Shown here: one piece after another, positions 1 through 12,277 of the stretch
How positions within the stretch are numbered: the stretch's first letter is position 1
Layout of the letters: each line of letters starts with the position of its first letter
Source of the DNA: Hirudinaria manillensis
Taxonomy: Eukaryota > Annelida > Clitellata > Hirudinida > Hirudinidae
Length of the DNA: 64,000 nt
Reading direction: 5' to 3'
NCBI GenBank assembly: GCA_034509925.1
Contig: CM067536.1
Span: 584,001-648,000, forward strand
Translations under genes and position numbers: made by a program
The notes under the pieces: generated by a model
Database searches by the model: none
Told to the model about the DNA's origin: nothing
The model's input: only the letters and a program-made list of their open reading frames with translations

Positions 1-568
1 CACACAGTGTTATGGATTCCACTTTTGAATTCTCCACCAATTCATTCACAAGTCTTACTTCACCTCCTCCAATGACCAATACCTGCATGCAAAAGAAACT
101 TAGAAAGTTAATTTTAAAAAAAAATATTTTTATAACCAATGTTTCTATAATTTCAAAGTATTTAATATGACTTTAAACATCATCAGATTGTTTAATAAAA
201 TGTAATTTTATTATCATATATTAATCTGTTAATAAACTCACTTTCTTAGGATTTTGATGGCACCTAATTGGAAGGACACTCATCATTCTCTGATATGAGA
301 ACTCATCCAATTCTATATCCCACACAGCTCCATCAATCATCAACACTTTTCCATAATCACTCTCAGTTCTGTTTTTAAGAAGCATTTATATTCAGAGTTC
401 AAAGAAAACTCATATAAGGAAATATGTTATGAATATGCTTTTAATAAAATAATGAAACAAAGCATTACGCTTCATAAATCTTGATTTCGTGATATTCAGT
501 ATTATTTTTGTGCAGCATGTTCAAGACTTTCAAAGGATTTGTTGGTGATGGAGATAATCTTGTGATTT
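1..568 (-). other. Aminopropyltransferase-like exons of gene C
   Basis: Three exons (568-469, 368-242, 82-1) encode the N-terminal part of a spermidine-synthase fold. The second carries DGAVWDIELDEFSYQRMM followed by a VLPIRCHQNPKK stretch. This is the part of gene C closest to canonical spermidine synthase, and the Tyr-Gln pair of the polyamine pocket is kept. The third exon reads VLVIGGGEVRLV, so the usual GGGDG glycine loop has become GGGEV. The catalytic segment is outside the window, so activity cannot be judged. Confidence 0.8.
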
Positions 569-3500
569 CTGAAAATAAATAAATTAATTAATTATTTAAT
601 GAGTAAAGGTTTAAATATTTAAAAGTTTTAATTTAAGTGTTTCATTGTATTTATTTACCATTTTCTTCCTTTCTTCCTTGCTGCTTTTCCTGACCCAATA
701 AAACCTCAGTTTCATGTCCCACTTCAAGTGTCATGTGAATTTCATATTTTTTTTATTAGAAGTGTGTTTAAAATTCGTAATAATATTTTGTTATAAAATG
801 TTCCTTATAATGATGCCTTATAACAATATGGCATGACATTGCATTTGTTTACCATTGTCTTCATTTTTATGATTTTCCTGATCCTTGGTTTCATGTCCAG
901 CTTCACATGCAAAGACAAATTTACAATTTTTAATTGGAAATACATTCAAAATTTACAATAATAAAATAATCTCTTACAATGAGACATCATATATTACATC
1001 AGACTGCGTAATCAGATTTACAACAATTATATTGAAAAAGGGAAAACATGCTTCTTTATTCATCATCACGAATATGAAAAGACTTACTTTTTGTGAATCT
1101 TTTGAAATATTTCAACATTTTAGTTAAATGTGAATAATGTGTAAACAATTAACAAAATTAATCTTAAAAGGAATATTTCACAAGAAGAAAGTTAAATCAC
1201 AAGCACACATTGTTGTGGTGAGATAACAATTAGATTTAATTATTTTATTATTATTAATGGCACCAATCTTTTATGTAATGTGTTCACCTACAACAATAGT
1301 GCACTCAGATAGATGGATGAATTGATGGTCACATCAAATAAATGGGACTGATTAAGAAATAGCAATCACATTTCACCCAAATGTATAAGGCACTCAAAAG
1401 ACATTCAGAGAAGTCTTCCTTAATAATGCATTTAAATTAGATGTGCTGGTTATAAGATGGATTATAATAACAAGCGTTATAAGTGAATTTTGGTTTGGAC
1501 TTCTAAATTACAAATTTTGTATTTTATTATTTATTATTATTATTATTATCAGATTACCAGCAGATGGATTATTATTGCAAGTTTATTTCACAGTTTCTAT
1601 AGCAAAACTTAAAGGTATTATTTACACTGTGGTTTAAATTCCTATAATTATTATTTGTAATAAAGCCTTGAGTATAAGGGTTCAACTGCTACATTCCATA
1701 AAAATTACTTCACCTCCTCCAAGTAGAGGTTCTGTTATATTGTTCTTCCAAGATTTGAATCTTTTTCTATCAAATTTGATTAAATAAATTAATTTTAAAA
1801 ATATTTTGTAACACCACATTTATCAGATTTAAAATAACAGATTTGTTACATTCTTAAACCTATTGCCATCAAATGAGTTCAAGAAATAAACTTTTATTTA
1901 AACAAAAAATTTAATGAAATCAGCAGTTATCCCATTTTTAATGAAGAATAACTAACCTCACATATTTCTTATAAAAAACATATAAAGATATAGTTGCAGC
2001 AACCCCGAGAATTAATCCAATTATTAAGCCTGGAAAGTAAAGAAATTTAGATTCAGAGTTATAATAAAAATATAAATGACCATTATAATTTAAGTCTTTT
2101 TATGTTGATATAAAATGTTTTTTAATTTTTGGTTTGTAATAAATTTAAATTTTGCAGGTTCTCAGGGCTCAAAGGGTTAATGCAGTTTCTATAGGATTCA
2201 CCACTTTGACTCTCAAAAAGTAGAGGTTCTCTTCAACCAACTAAGTGACTATTTCTAACCAATCTATATAACTTATTTATTTGCAGTAGACGCAATTAGT
2301 ACTGAACCATCAACTCAAGTCAAGTAAGTAAATGGAAATCAATAACATTCTAACCAAAAATGTATCTTGAAATATTGGATCCTTGAACAACTTGAACCTC
2401 CATGGCTTTAATAATGCACTTTTTATTGCTCCTAAAAAGACACTCGGCAATACATGTATAAATACCAGATAAACACATATGTTCAACAGGTAAGATAGAA
2501 TAAGGATTTTGGATCATGGCTCCTGCAATTTCATGAACCCAATAATATGAACAATGGACATTTGCACTCTTGTTGGCCAAACATTTCATGTTGTGGAGGT
2601 CATTGGAAGATATTGCAAGAGGTCTTTCTGTGGTGTTTTTAACATCTAAATAGGTAATTAAATGCAAGGATCACTTGAAATATTAAATACAATAAAATGA
2701 AAATAATGAGTATTAAAAATAATTGCTGTAATATCATCAATTTGCTCACATTGGATTTTGAACTCATGCAACTGGCATGGTTTGACTTGAGTATCATCCA
2801 AAACACATTGAAATATTGAGTTTTGCATCTCATAAGCAACAAATAAGTTGGTTTGAATTGAAATCTTTTTTGTTTCATCTTTCACTTCATGGTTTATTGG
2901 TGATGAATTTAATTTCTTTTCCAATGAATTAAATTTATATTTTTCAATCCATCTGAGAAGAAGGTTATAATTGATGTTGCCAAAGTAATTGAAAGAACAT
3001 TTCAGATTTAAAACATCTGCTTCTATTCCATAGCAATCATTTTCTCCAATCAATGTCAGGTCTTTCTTCATATTTTCATTGCAAGTTAATTCTATTTAGA
3101 AACAAACTCTGTTTAAAAATTTTATTTTTTGAGATTATAACATTTACAACAATATATTCAAAAACCTCACCCCCAACAACAAGTTCTATTTCAATAAAAT
3201 GTGTCATAGGATCCAAACCATATTTCTCTTCAAACTCTTGTGATTCTCCAACCAAGCAAATGAATTTTCCTGCACTTTCCTTGTTTGCTTCAATTATTTT
3301 CAGATTACAAGAAAGTTCGTGAGGTTCACACAGAACTTTATAATTCCTGTTTAATGTATCTTTCAATGGCAAGTGATACAAGCTGTAAGTTATAACACCC
3401 TTTGTTGAAACATGGCTCCATCTTGCTCGTGTTAAATTTTTTATGTTGTGTTCACATGGAAGAATTATTGAATCACCACTGTTTACTGCTGTTGTTTTAT

Positions 3501-4594
3501 GAATGGGTCCTACAATGCATAATTAAATTTTTGAAGATATAGTAACATAGATTATATTAAATTCAGACAATGCAAAGTATGATGAGATAGTGATATATCA
3601 TCATATATGACCTTCATTATGGAATGCAACAAAGATACTTTAACATAACTGTTACATACCTTTTACAACCAACTCAATCTCAGTAACAGGCTTCAATGCA
3701 TTGGAGTCAAATTCAGCATCAACTTCTTCTTGAACATAACAAATATATTTTCCTGAATCTTCCTTTCTTGCTTGAACCAATTTGAGACTGCATTTTGATA
3801 TCAATGTTTCATGTGGTTCACAGGAGACTTCAAAACCACTTTTTAAAATTTTGTTGGGTTGTTGACTGTCATAGATTGTCTCACTTGTACCATATCTTGA
3901 GATATACTCCCACTTAACTCTTGATACTTTTTCTAATTTATGATTGCAATCAATTTCAGAAACTTCATTTTCTCTTACCACAAACCTGTCATTTTTGACT
4001 TCTGAAAATTATTAGATAAATGTAATTGAAACTTACTGGAAATTATAAAAATATTATAAAAATTTACATAATTAAATTATGCTTCTTATAAAGTAATGCG
4101 ATTACATCAATACTTTTCGCATACACAACAGTGTGCCTTTAAGTGACACGAAGGAATATGAAGGCAATTCTTAAAACTTCTCCCCATTTGTTCAACGTCC
4201 CCATTGCCCGGCGACGCGGCCGATTATCGAACGCTACACATATCGGTTTGTTTACTAATACTACAGATATGTTGTTTGTAGTAATGCTTAACCCTTTGGG
4301 TATTTGGTCAGCAAATGCATGTCCGCAAAAATTTGCTTATTTTTAACCTATCTCTCTCTCTTTTCGATTGTCTGCAAATATCCATATTTAGCAACAGCCT
4401 TTTATTTTTAAGTTTTAATTGCCCATTTTCTCAATTTCTGAATATTTTAGATACCAATATTTTGCCCGATTTAATTCAGTCTTACAACGTTATGGAAGGC
4501 CCCAAACACATGAATTCTCACCTGTTGGCAAGACCAAACATTCTATCAGAGGGATCCAAACAACAAGGATAATCATTCTCCTAATAAAAATCAT
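1..4594 (-). CDS. Gene C: Ig4-TM receptor with cytoplasmic spermidine-synthase-like domain (3' end off the window)
   Basis: Exons read on the minus strand: signal 4594-4522 (starts MIFIRRMIILVVWIPLIEC), Ig1 4001-3660, Ig2 3509-3171, Ig3 3091-2750, Ig4 2645-2355, TM 2029-1957, linker 1766-1714, 900-853 and 721-659, synthase-like 568-469, 368-242 and 82 to beyond base 1. Every junction has AG/GT and the phases chain correctly through all eleven junctions. Ig1 and Ig2 show C...W...(D/E)SxGKxIC hallmarks; Ig4 has YTCIAEC. The TM core is LIIGLILGVAATISLYVF followed by YKK. The cytoplasmic part aligns with the spermidine synthase N-terminal beta domain (LDEFSYQRMM...LP) and then the Rossmann start VLVIGGGE. 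Unlike A and B, the linker contains two related exons, each beginning GHET. Ig3 lacks one codon relative to A, B and D. The remaining synthase exons lie outside the window. The Ig-TM-synthase joining is inference from phase and from the repeated arrangement in A and B. Confidence 0.8.
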
Positions 4595-4732
4595 TTTCGA
4601 ATTTCTTTTTTTGTGAAATAAATGTAAAGTATAAATCACGACAATGTCTCAAACTTGATTTGTCTCATTAATAACGACAGCTAGTATTATTAAGCCAACC
4701 AATCAGATCTTAATTTAAAAAAAAAACCGGGT

Positions 4733-4820
4733 TCAAAGCACTTTATTAATAAAATTGCTTCTACAGAACCGAGATGGGGATGTCGATCGTTTTCAGACAG
4801 GTATAATTCGACACGATTCG
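4733..4820 (-). promoter_or_regulatory. Conserved upstream module of gene C (shared with gene A)
   Basis: About 85 bases upstream of the gene C signal exon, read on the minus strand, closely match the region upstream of gene A (23750-23843). Both contain GTGTCGAATTATACCTGTCT, then AAAACGATCGACAT and GTAGAAGCA, then TTTTATTAATAAAGTGCTTT. Conservation in a non-coding position just upstream of the first exon suggests core promoter or 5' UTR sequence. No individual factor site is assigned. Confidence 0.5.
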
Positions 4821-5083
4821 CATGACTGCTTTCGAGATGTCAATGGAATTTCCAGTTTATTTGTTAAGGTGCAAAAGGCTTAATTTACAAAAATTAAATA
4901 ACAGAAATTAATAATCTAATGATTAAATTTATGATATATATTAATTTATTTATGATATGACTGTTCAACAAATAAACACTTCAGCCATCTAGGGACTATA
5001 AAGTAAATGGTTTACAAAATAGATTTTAAGATGTAGCTCCTACAAACGCGCGACCTACGTCAGAATACCTAATTCATTTTCTT

Positions 5084-5309
5084 TTAAATTAAACTATTAT
5101 CTTGTTTCAATACGTGCATTTTTCTGTCACCTTGTAGACTGAAGCTCATCAGTAATGAGCCATTATGCCACCAACGCATGAAAACAACACAGCAGCTTAA
5201 ATAAACCGATAATTCTTTTCTATTTTCCATGGCTAATTCGTTTCTAATTCCTTTCAAATAAAGTCTTAATTGCACTTTGTGACACAGTTTTTCTACATGT
5301 AAATGTTTA
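5084..5309 (-). CDS. Possible terminal exon, unknown protein
   Basis: After a good acceptor (TTTTATTTTCAG) the minus strand has an open frame of about 75 codons ending at 5084. It begins KHLHVEKLCHKVQLRLYLK and ends HVLKQDNSLI. The sequence is basic with a Cys pair and a Trp pair. I recognise no domain and found no convincing upstream exon, so this could be chance in AT-rich DNA or the last exon of an undetected gene on the C-D spacer. Confidence 0.25.
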
Positions 5310-6045
5310 CTGAAAATAAAAAGCTTAAAATAAAAATTCATAAAAAATTAGTAATTACATAAAAATATTAAGTAATTATGTTAAAATAATTTTGAGGACT
5401 TGCTTTTATATCGAAATGCTCTAAAATGAATGAAATAATTTTGCCAGGATTCTGCCAGAAAATTTAGAAATTTGTTAGGACTAAAAATTTATCAAAGCTT
5501 GGGTGCCAATGCTATAGATATCCATATAGCGACCAAATAACGAAAACCTGTGAAGTTAAAAGTGTTAACAAAAGTGATAAGGAAGGTAATATTATCATAT
5601 AACATCAATGTGTAATATATTTTAAGGTATAGTAATGGTTCATGATATTACCTTATAACATCAATGTATAACATATTTTGGGATCTTAAGGTGTAGTACT
5701 GGTTTATAATTATAATTTTATAAAGTTACCCATGATCCATCTCCACTTATTATGGATGAATTTTTTCTTATGCGACTTTAAGTCTATACCCTAAATAATA
5801 TTGTCACTATTATCTTTAAATTTTTATAAATACTTTAGAAACAAATTTTATTAAAATATAAATAATTAAATAATAATAATTTATCTTAATCTTGACAGAT
5901 TCTTTAAGCTGTGGCACTGTACCCCTGGAACTATTAAGGTTAATATGCATTTTATGTCTCAAACAAAAACTTATTTTAAATAAAATTACACAAAAATTGC
6001 TATCAATTTAGTGAATATATAAAAAAATTCTTTCAACAAAAACAG
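5310..6045. other. Non-coding stretch with a short repeated phrase
   Basis: AT-rich sequence with no supported exon. A phrase of about 40 bases (ATATTACCTTATAACATCAATGTRTAAYATATTTT type) occurs twice, near 5585-5630 and 5645-5685, a small local duplication. A first exon for the downstream small gene is expected here or just upstream but I could not identify it. Confidence 0.4.
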
Positions 6046-6976
6046 AGTTTTCGAAATAATATGCATGTTGGACATTTCCGAGCACTTAAAAAGGAAATTG
6101 CACGCCGAGATGAATATCTGCCAGCAGAGCATGGATGATGAACAGATTTTACTATGTGAGAATTTAATTTGCAAATAGTTTATTAATCAACAGAATAAAA
6201 CAAATTTTCAAAAATAATATGGCAGCATGTTTTTCCCCATTTACCATTGTGCCGAAATATTAGCATGAACAAATATTTTCAGACATTGACACATTGCACA
6301 AGAAGATCTCGAGGTTAAGAAAGTAGAATATGAAGTTTAAAGTATAAATTTAAAAAAAAGTTAATTTAACAAATATTCTTAATTAAAGATGTAAAACAGG
6401 GAAAGCAGTAAATCAACGAAACATCTCCGAAGAACTGTTCGATGCAATAAATGTTTTGGACATTTCGGAACAGTTGAAGAAAAATTTGTTCATTGAGATG
6501 TTTGGAGGTGCAAACGCTGTGAAAGGATGCAACGTGGATGAAAGAAACGAAGCAACTAAAAGTAAAATAATTTAAAATTTAAAAACAATCTAACAGGAGG
6601 GCTGTGCCATTTTTAAGAAATATTTTAAACTACTTTTAAATAAATTCCACCTCGATTTTTTCTCTGTGCATCACGCGTAAAATATCCTTAACCCTAAAAC
6701 ATTTAACAGATTGAAATCTATAATTTCGGATAATTGAAGATCAATATAAAATTAATTTTTAAGAAATTATATTTAATCAATACGAATATTTAAATTAAAA
6801 TTGAATAAAATTTATTTATATATTTATATTAGTAATATATCAATTTTATAATTGTATGATTAAACGTTGTTATTGCAGACGATGATGTCATCAACGCGAA
6901 TCTCTTGCGCTTAATTTGCATGTTGAGAGAAATTCAAAACTTCATGAGACCATGTTTTGTCAAAGAATTTAATTAA
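6046..6976 (+). CDS. Unknown small gene with an internally duplicated helical motif (5' end not found)
   Basis: Three exons with consistent phases: 6046-6155, 6400-6561 and 6879-6976, stop at 6976. Exon 1 contains CMLDISEHLKRKLHAEMN and exon 2 contains INVLDISEQLKKNLFIEMF, so the two exons are diverged copies of one roughly 30-residue helical unit. Exon 3 gives LLRLICMLREIQNFMRPC and ends VKEFN. Junctions join as phase 1 in both cases. An exon supplying the start codon must lie upstream, as exon 1 begins in phase 2. I do not recognise the family. The all-helical look and duplication could fit a small adaptor or cytokine-like protein, but that is guesswork. It lies between the divergent promoters of genes C and D. 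Confidence 0.5.
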
Positions 6977-7663
6977 AATTTAAGAGGCAAAAAGAAATTT
7001 GAAATCAATCAAAAAGAAACGGTTTTTATTCCAGACTGTAGATGGCTACTTTTTATTAAACGATTTTTATTTTTTGTTTTATGCACAATTTAATGATAAT
7101 TAAAAAAAACAATTTATTAAAATTATTTCTTTATGCTCGGTGCGTTTTATCAAATTATTTTATATCATAAACGCATCACTCACCTGCGACTCTTATTCTT
7201 GCCACCTACTCGTTGGGTTTTCCAGAGTATCGATTGGGTCTACGTCGCTTCAGTTTTATGCTGTTTTGGGTTCGAATTGCAACGTCCGACTAATAATTGA
7301 ACAATTGTTTCTAATTAATTAATAATTTCTTTAAATTCATTACAAAAAGTCAAATATTACAAATAAATAATAAAACGAAATTCTAGTTTACGAAGTTTTT
7401 GGCGTGGCATATTGATTTGTTGAACTCTAAGCATCTTCACTTAATAATGGAATAAATTAGCATTACATTGCGCAAGTATTCCAAAGCTTAACTTGAGGTT
7501 GAACTAAATTTTATGATCAATATTTCAACAGGTTTTGTTTCAAAAGAATTCACGACTTTAATGAATACTGGAGTATTCATTCCAGTTAAAATATTTTCTT
7601 CAGAAACTGTCGCCAGACTTCAGAAGTTATTATAAAATAATAATTAATAATTTGCAGTGAATT
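6977..7663. other. Spacer upstream of gene D
   Basis: No coding exon, RNA gene or recognisable element seen. AT-rich; contains the presumed promoter of gene D, but the module conserved upstream of C and A is not present in recognisable form. Confidence 0.4.
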
Positions 7664-10600
7664 ATGATTCTTTTCTTGCCTTGGATGTCAATCTTTGGCT
7701 TCTTGAAGGTTTTTAGCTCAGGCAAGTAACAGATTTCAGTTATTATTGGATAATTAATAAAATTTTAATTCATTTAAAGTTTAAGAAATTATTATGCTGA
7801 TTATTGTTATTATTATTATGCGGCATTTAAATTATTAATTTATATGTTATAATCTAAAATTACCTAGAAATTATAAAAATGAGATAAATAATGTTTTACA
7901 AAAATGCATTGTCCTTAAGAAATAAATTGCATAGTAAAGCAATATTTAGTTAATAGTTTAATAACCATTGCCAATTTCAAGATTGGTTATTGCAAAAGAT
8001 CAATTGATTGTAAAACCATGTCTTATTCCTGCCATACATTTGGTAGCTTGGCTTTAATGTCCTCAAGAGCATTAATTACATAGATAATTATTCATAATTA
8101 TGGAAATCAAACGTTAATTCATTTTAAGCTTTTATTTTGCCAGGCCATGATTTATCTGTTATTCCTTTGTTTAATACTGTTGGACATATTTTCAGAAATT
8201 CACAAAGAACGATATGTTACCACAGATAACAGTCCCTTTGAAATTGACTGTGGTTACAAATTATTCAGTACAACCAGAGTCAAATGGGAATACACCTCAG
8301 CAGTCCTTCATGTAAGTGAAACCATCTATGACAGCCAACAATCTGACAAAACTTTAAAAAGTGGATTTGAAGTCTCTTGTCAGCCTCAGGGAACATTTAT
8401 AACCACGTGCATCCTCACATTGATTCAAGCAAGAAAGGAAGATTCAGGAAAATATATTTGTTATGTTGGAGAAGAAGATGATGCTAAGTTTGACTCAAAT
8501 GTGCTCGAACCTGTTACTGAGATCGAATTGGTCATTAGAAGTTAGTGTTCAAGTAATAATTCAAGTGATAAAATAATAATGAAAAAAGTTTTGTATGATG
8601 TTTTTGTATATGTTATTTTAAAATAAAATGTTGTTTGAAATTCTTATTTACGATTTTTGATGGTTAAAGAATTTTTGGTGAACAATTAAAATTCATTTCA
8701 TAATTTAGCAACCAGTACTTGATCAACTTATAGCAATGGGAATGGCACTTATGTTCTTTACTTTTCACATTTCCAGCTAACAAATATTTAAAAATATTTA
8801 TTATTTATATTGTATTCCAGTAAATATTTTATTTATGGTTTTGAAATCTTTTTGAAGATGAACTTTCTTAACTAGTGGCCCATGAAATAATGTAATTAAT
8901 TCTCATAAAGTTCTTATTTACCAAAGAAATTATCATAATTATAATTTTAATTATAATATTTATATTATTTATTATTTATATTTTATTCTTGTAATTTATT
9001 ATAATTATAATTATAGAACGAAGTATCAAAAACTGATTTCATGCTTATATTTGTTGTTCAGCTTACATGTTTTGTTTTACTTGTGAAATTTTTAAGGTTC
9101 AGTTTAATAATAAAGAAAGGGATTTCACTAATGTTATGTCCACTAATTAACAGATTCAAATAAAAAAAATATGGTGGTAAATAGGAATGCTTCAGTTATT
9201 CTTCCATGTGAACACAACATAAAAAATTTAACACGAGCAAGATGGAGCCATGTTTCAACAAAGGGTGTTTTAACTTATGCTGTTTATCACATGCCTGCAA
9301 AAGAAACATCAAACAAGAATTATGAAGTTCAATGTGAACCTCATGAACTTTATTGTAATCTGAAAATACTTGAAGCAAACAAGGAAAGTGCAGGAAAATA
9401 TATTTGCAAGGTTGGAGAATCACAAGAGTTTGAAAAGAAATATGGTTTGGATCAAATGACGCATTTTATTGAAATAGAACTTGTTGTTGGAGGTAAGTGA
9501 TTGTAAATATCAATTATTAAGTTTTATAAATTCACTAAATAAAATTTATAAAAAGAATTGGAATGCAATGAAAATATGAAGAAAGACCTGACATTGATTG
9601 GAGAAAATGATTGCTATGGAATAGAAGCAGATGTTTTAAATCTGAAATGTTCTTTCAATTACTTTGGCAACATCAATTATAACCTTCTTCATCTCAGATG
9701 GATTGAAAAATATAAATCTAATTCATTGGAAAAGAAATTAAATTCATCACCAATAAACCATGAAGTGAAAGATGAAACAAAAAAGATTTCAATTCAAACC
9801 AACTTATCTGTTGCTTATGAAATGCAAAACTCAATATTTCAATGTGTTTTGGATGATACTCAAGTCAAACCATGCCAGTTGCATGAGTTCAAAATCCAAT
9901 GTGAGCAAATTGATGATATTACAGCAATTATTTTTAATACTCATTATTTTCATTTTATTGTATTTAATATTTCAAGTGATCCTTGCATTTAATTACCTAT
10001 TTAGATGTTAAAAACACCACAGAAAGACCTCTTGCAATATCTTCCAATGACCTTCACTATATGAAATGTTTGGCCAACAAGAGTGCAAATGTCCAATGTT
10101 CATATTATTGGGTTCATCAAATTGCAGGAGCCATGATCCAAAATCCTTACTCTATCTTACCTGTTGAACATATGTGTTTATCTGGTATTTATACTTGTAT
10201 TGCCAAGTGTCTTTTTAGGAGCAATAAAAAGTGCATTATTAAAGCCATGGAGATTGAAATCATTCAAGGGTCAAATATTTCAGGAATCATAACTGGTTAA
10301 TGTTTTATTTATGTGTTGTAGGATTATATGTTTATATAATATTTGATGTTTGGTTTGTGTACATCTGGCGGTGAGGCAAGTTCATTTTTGCTCACGTTCG
10401 TTTGACCTCTATTGTGTTGCAGTGGTTTTAATAAACTGTTTAGTTCTCGATATTCTGGAGTCATAACATGATGCCTTAGTTTAGTTTAGTTAGTTAGTCG
10501 GTCGGTCGGTTAGTTAAACAAACTTTGGATTTGGATAGGAATTGAATCCTAATGATGATGCATTAAGGCACAGACACCTGGTATAATTTTACATTTAATG

Positions 10601-11561
10601 TGTTACACATTGCTTACAAACAGACTGAAATAAATACAGATTAGCAAACATAACATTTCCATTATTAACATCAATATTAATAATTTCATATTATTACAAA
10701 ACTGCAACTCATTAAACATCAACAATTGAATTTTATTTTAAAACATTTTAGTGTAAATAAACAAGTAATAACTTGTAATTTAATCTACAAATCAATAATG
10801 GTTATCAATGGCTATACTTAATTAATGCAATCAATTTTTATAATTTGAAGTATTTATAAGGTTGAAGGGTCATTTTGTTATCTGAAAGATCGTGAATAGT
10901 TTGACAGATAACAGCTAGTTGATTTTTTAAATACTTTAAAATTAATTTGAATTCTTATTTTTTTTTTTAATTAGATTCAGGATTAAACAAATAATATTGC
11001 AATAGTTGTTTGCATTTGTATTAAACAATTCTGAATTTAAATTTCTTTACTTTGAACATATGAACTCACCTGTTATTTACACCTGTATTGCTAAATGTCA
11101 TATTGGAAGCAATAAAGAGTGCCTCATTAAAGCTATGGAAATTGAAGTCATTGATGCTCCACATCTGTCAAGATTAAATATTGGTCATTAGGTTATGTGT
11201 GGTTAATTGGTGCTTTTTACCATTTCTTTCAGTATCCAAAATTTGTGCTATAAAGCATTGCATATTCAATAATTCTATATAATAATTTTCTTATATTTTT
11301 CAGGACTTATAGCTGCATTAGTTGTTGTGATCCCACTCTTTGTCATAATTGTCGTCATAATTGTTGTCAGATATAAAAAGTATGTTGTTGCTTTCACTAT
11401 TAATCATTACTTTTAAATCTGTCATGAAATTAAGAAATGAACATTTTTCCACCAGAAAAATTCAAACAATTTTGAGACGTGAAACTACAGCACTGCGACA
11501 ACAGCCGAATGTGGTTAAAATGGAATCTTTTTATTTAGTCATGATAATTCAATTAGCTTGA
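7664..11561 (+). CDS. Gene D: Ig4-TM receptor with short tail, lacking the synthase-like domain
   Basis: Exons: signal 7664-7721 (MILFLPWMSIFGFLKVFSS), Ig1 8196-8540, Ig2 9154-9492, Ig3 9556-9900, Ig4 10005-10295, TM 11304-11379, tail 11456-11561. The lengths total 1560 nt, giving 519 aa in frame. The first intron would use a GC donor (CAG|GCAAGT). An alternative start at 8147, directly in front of Ig1 without an intron, also gives a good signal peptide (MIYLLFLCLILLDIFS). Ig2 and Ig3 are very close to those of A, B and C. The TM core is LIAALVVVIPLFVIIVVIIVV, then RYKK. The tail begins KKIQTILRRE, matching the first linker exon of A (KIQ...), then runs to a stop at 11561 without a synthase. 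A repeat begins 318 bases downstream, where the synthase exons would be expected. Probably a decoy or adaptor-dependent receptor, or a gene that lost its 3' half. Confidence 0.7.
11030..11187 (+). pseudogene. Chimeric duplicate of the 3' half of an Ig4 exon
   Basis: Inside the Ig4-TM intron of gene D, bases from about 11058 read HMNSPVIYTCIAKCHIGS and on through KECLIKAMEIEV, a second copy of the distal half of Ig4 including the following donor. The sequence just before it (TTCTGAATTTAAATTTCTTTAC) matches the DNA that normally precedes the TM exon acceptor. The fragment is therefore a junction of two non-adjacent parts of the gene. It lacks an acceptor and the first half of the domain, so it is probably not used. 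Confidence 0.6.
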
Positions 11562-11727
11562 AATTAAGAATGTTTTTTAAAGATCCGTGCATCTCATTCC
11601 AGAATGCCATTAAAAATAGGATTGCTCTTAAATGGCATTAATTCATTTATTTGCATTTAGCAAATAGAATTTTTTGCATGATTTTAACCGATAGTGTGAG
11701 TATGTAACCAACTAGAGTTCTTACAAG

Positions 11728-11733
11728 AAATAA
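11728..11733 (+). terminator. Candidate polyadenylation signal of gene D
   Basis: AATAAA within ACAAGAAATAAAAGATATTC lies about 170 bases after the gene D stop codon. It supports transcript termination before the retroelement debris, but no cleavage-site data are available. Confidence 0.4.
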
Positions 11734-11878
11734 AAGATATTCTACTTTGTGCATCACATCACATTGTCATCACATTTCTTCTTTAATATTGATGCTTATT
11801 CATTTATTTAAAAAATTTATTTTAGTAAATTTGGACCTTTAATGGAAACATTATTACTTTATTTATAGGAGGAAGAAA

Positions 11879-12124
11879 GTGAAGTCTGACATTCCAGAAT
11901 GTTTTTATTGGGTTTGGTGTTCCTAACAGCACCTGTTCTCAATCTATTTTGATGAATTTGGTCAAAAGATGCCTTGCCTTGCCTTAGTTGTTTGTTATAT
12001 GTGATATTAAAAAGAAGTGCTAAGCCATAAATCAGAATTTACTAGGACTCTTGGGATTAATTGAGTAATTAATGGCCAACATTGTCGAAATTTAAAGTTG
12101 ATAAGTTATTTCACTTAAAATGCA
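11879..12124. repeat. Repeat S, uninterrupted copy
   Basis: Bases from GTGAAGTCTGACATTCCAG to TTATTTCACTTAAAATGC match 19481-20207 closely, except that the second copy is split by a CR1-like insertion. This copy therefore shows the empty site (AAATTTAAAGTTGATAAG). It begins abruptly after gene D, at the point where synthase exons are missing. Class of element unknown; no coding potential recognised. Confidence 0.75.
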
Positions 12125-12277
12125 AATGCTATTAATATTAAGAATCATAAAATGTCATCGTTATAATGCTTTTAAAGACTTTTTTGCTTTGTTTGGCCAT
12201 TTACTTTTATTAAATTATTGATTATGAAAGTATCAACTTACAAATCTGGGGATTCTAGTCATGTCAATAATTGTTGA

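Noticed and set aside
4143..4616. Plus-strand ORFs of 65-85 codons
   Set aside because: They lie antisense to the signal exon and first intron of gene C and have no coding character.
7140..7322. A tRNA-like GGTTCGAATTGC segment
   Set aside because: No matching acceptor stem, D-arm or anticodon arm could be folded around it.
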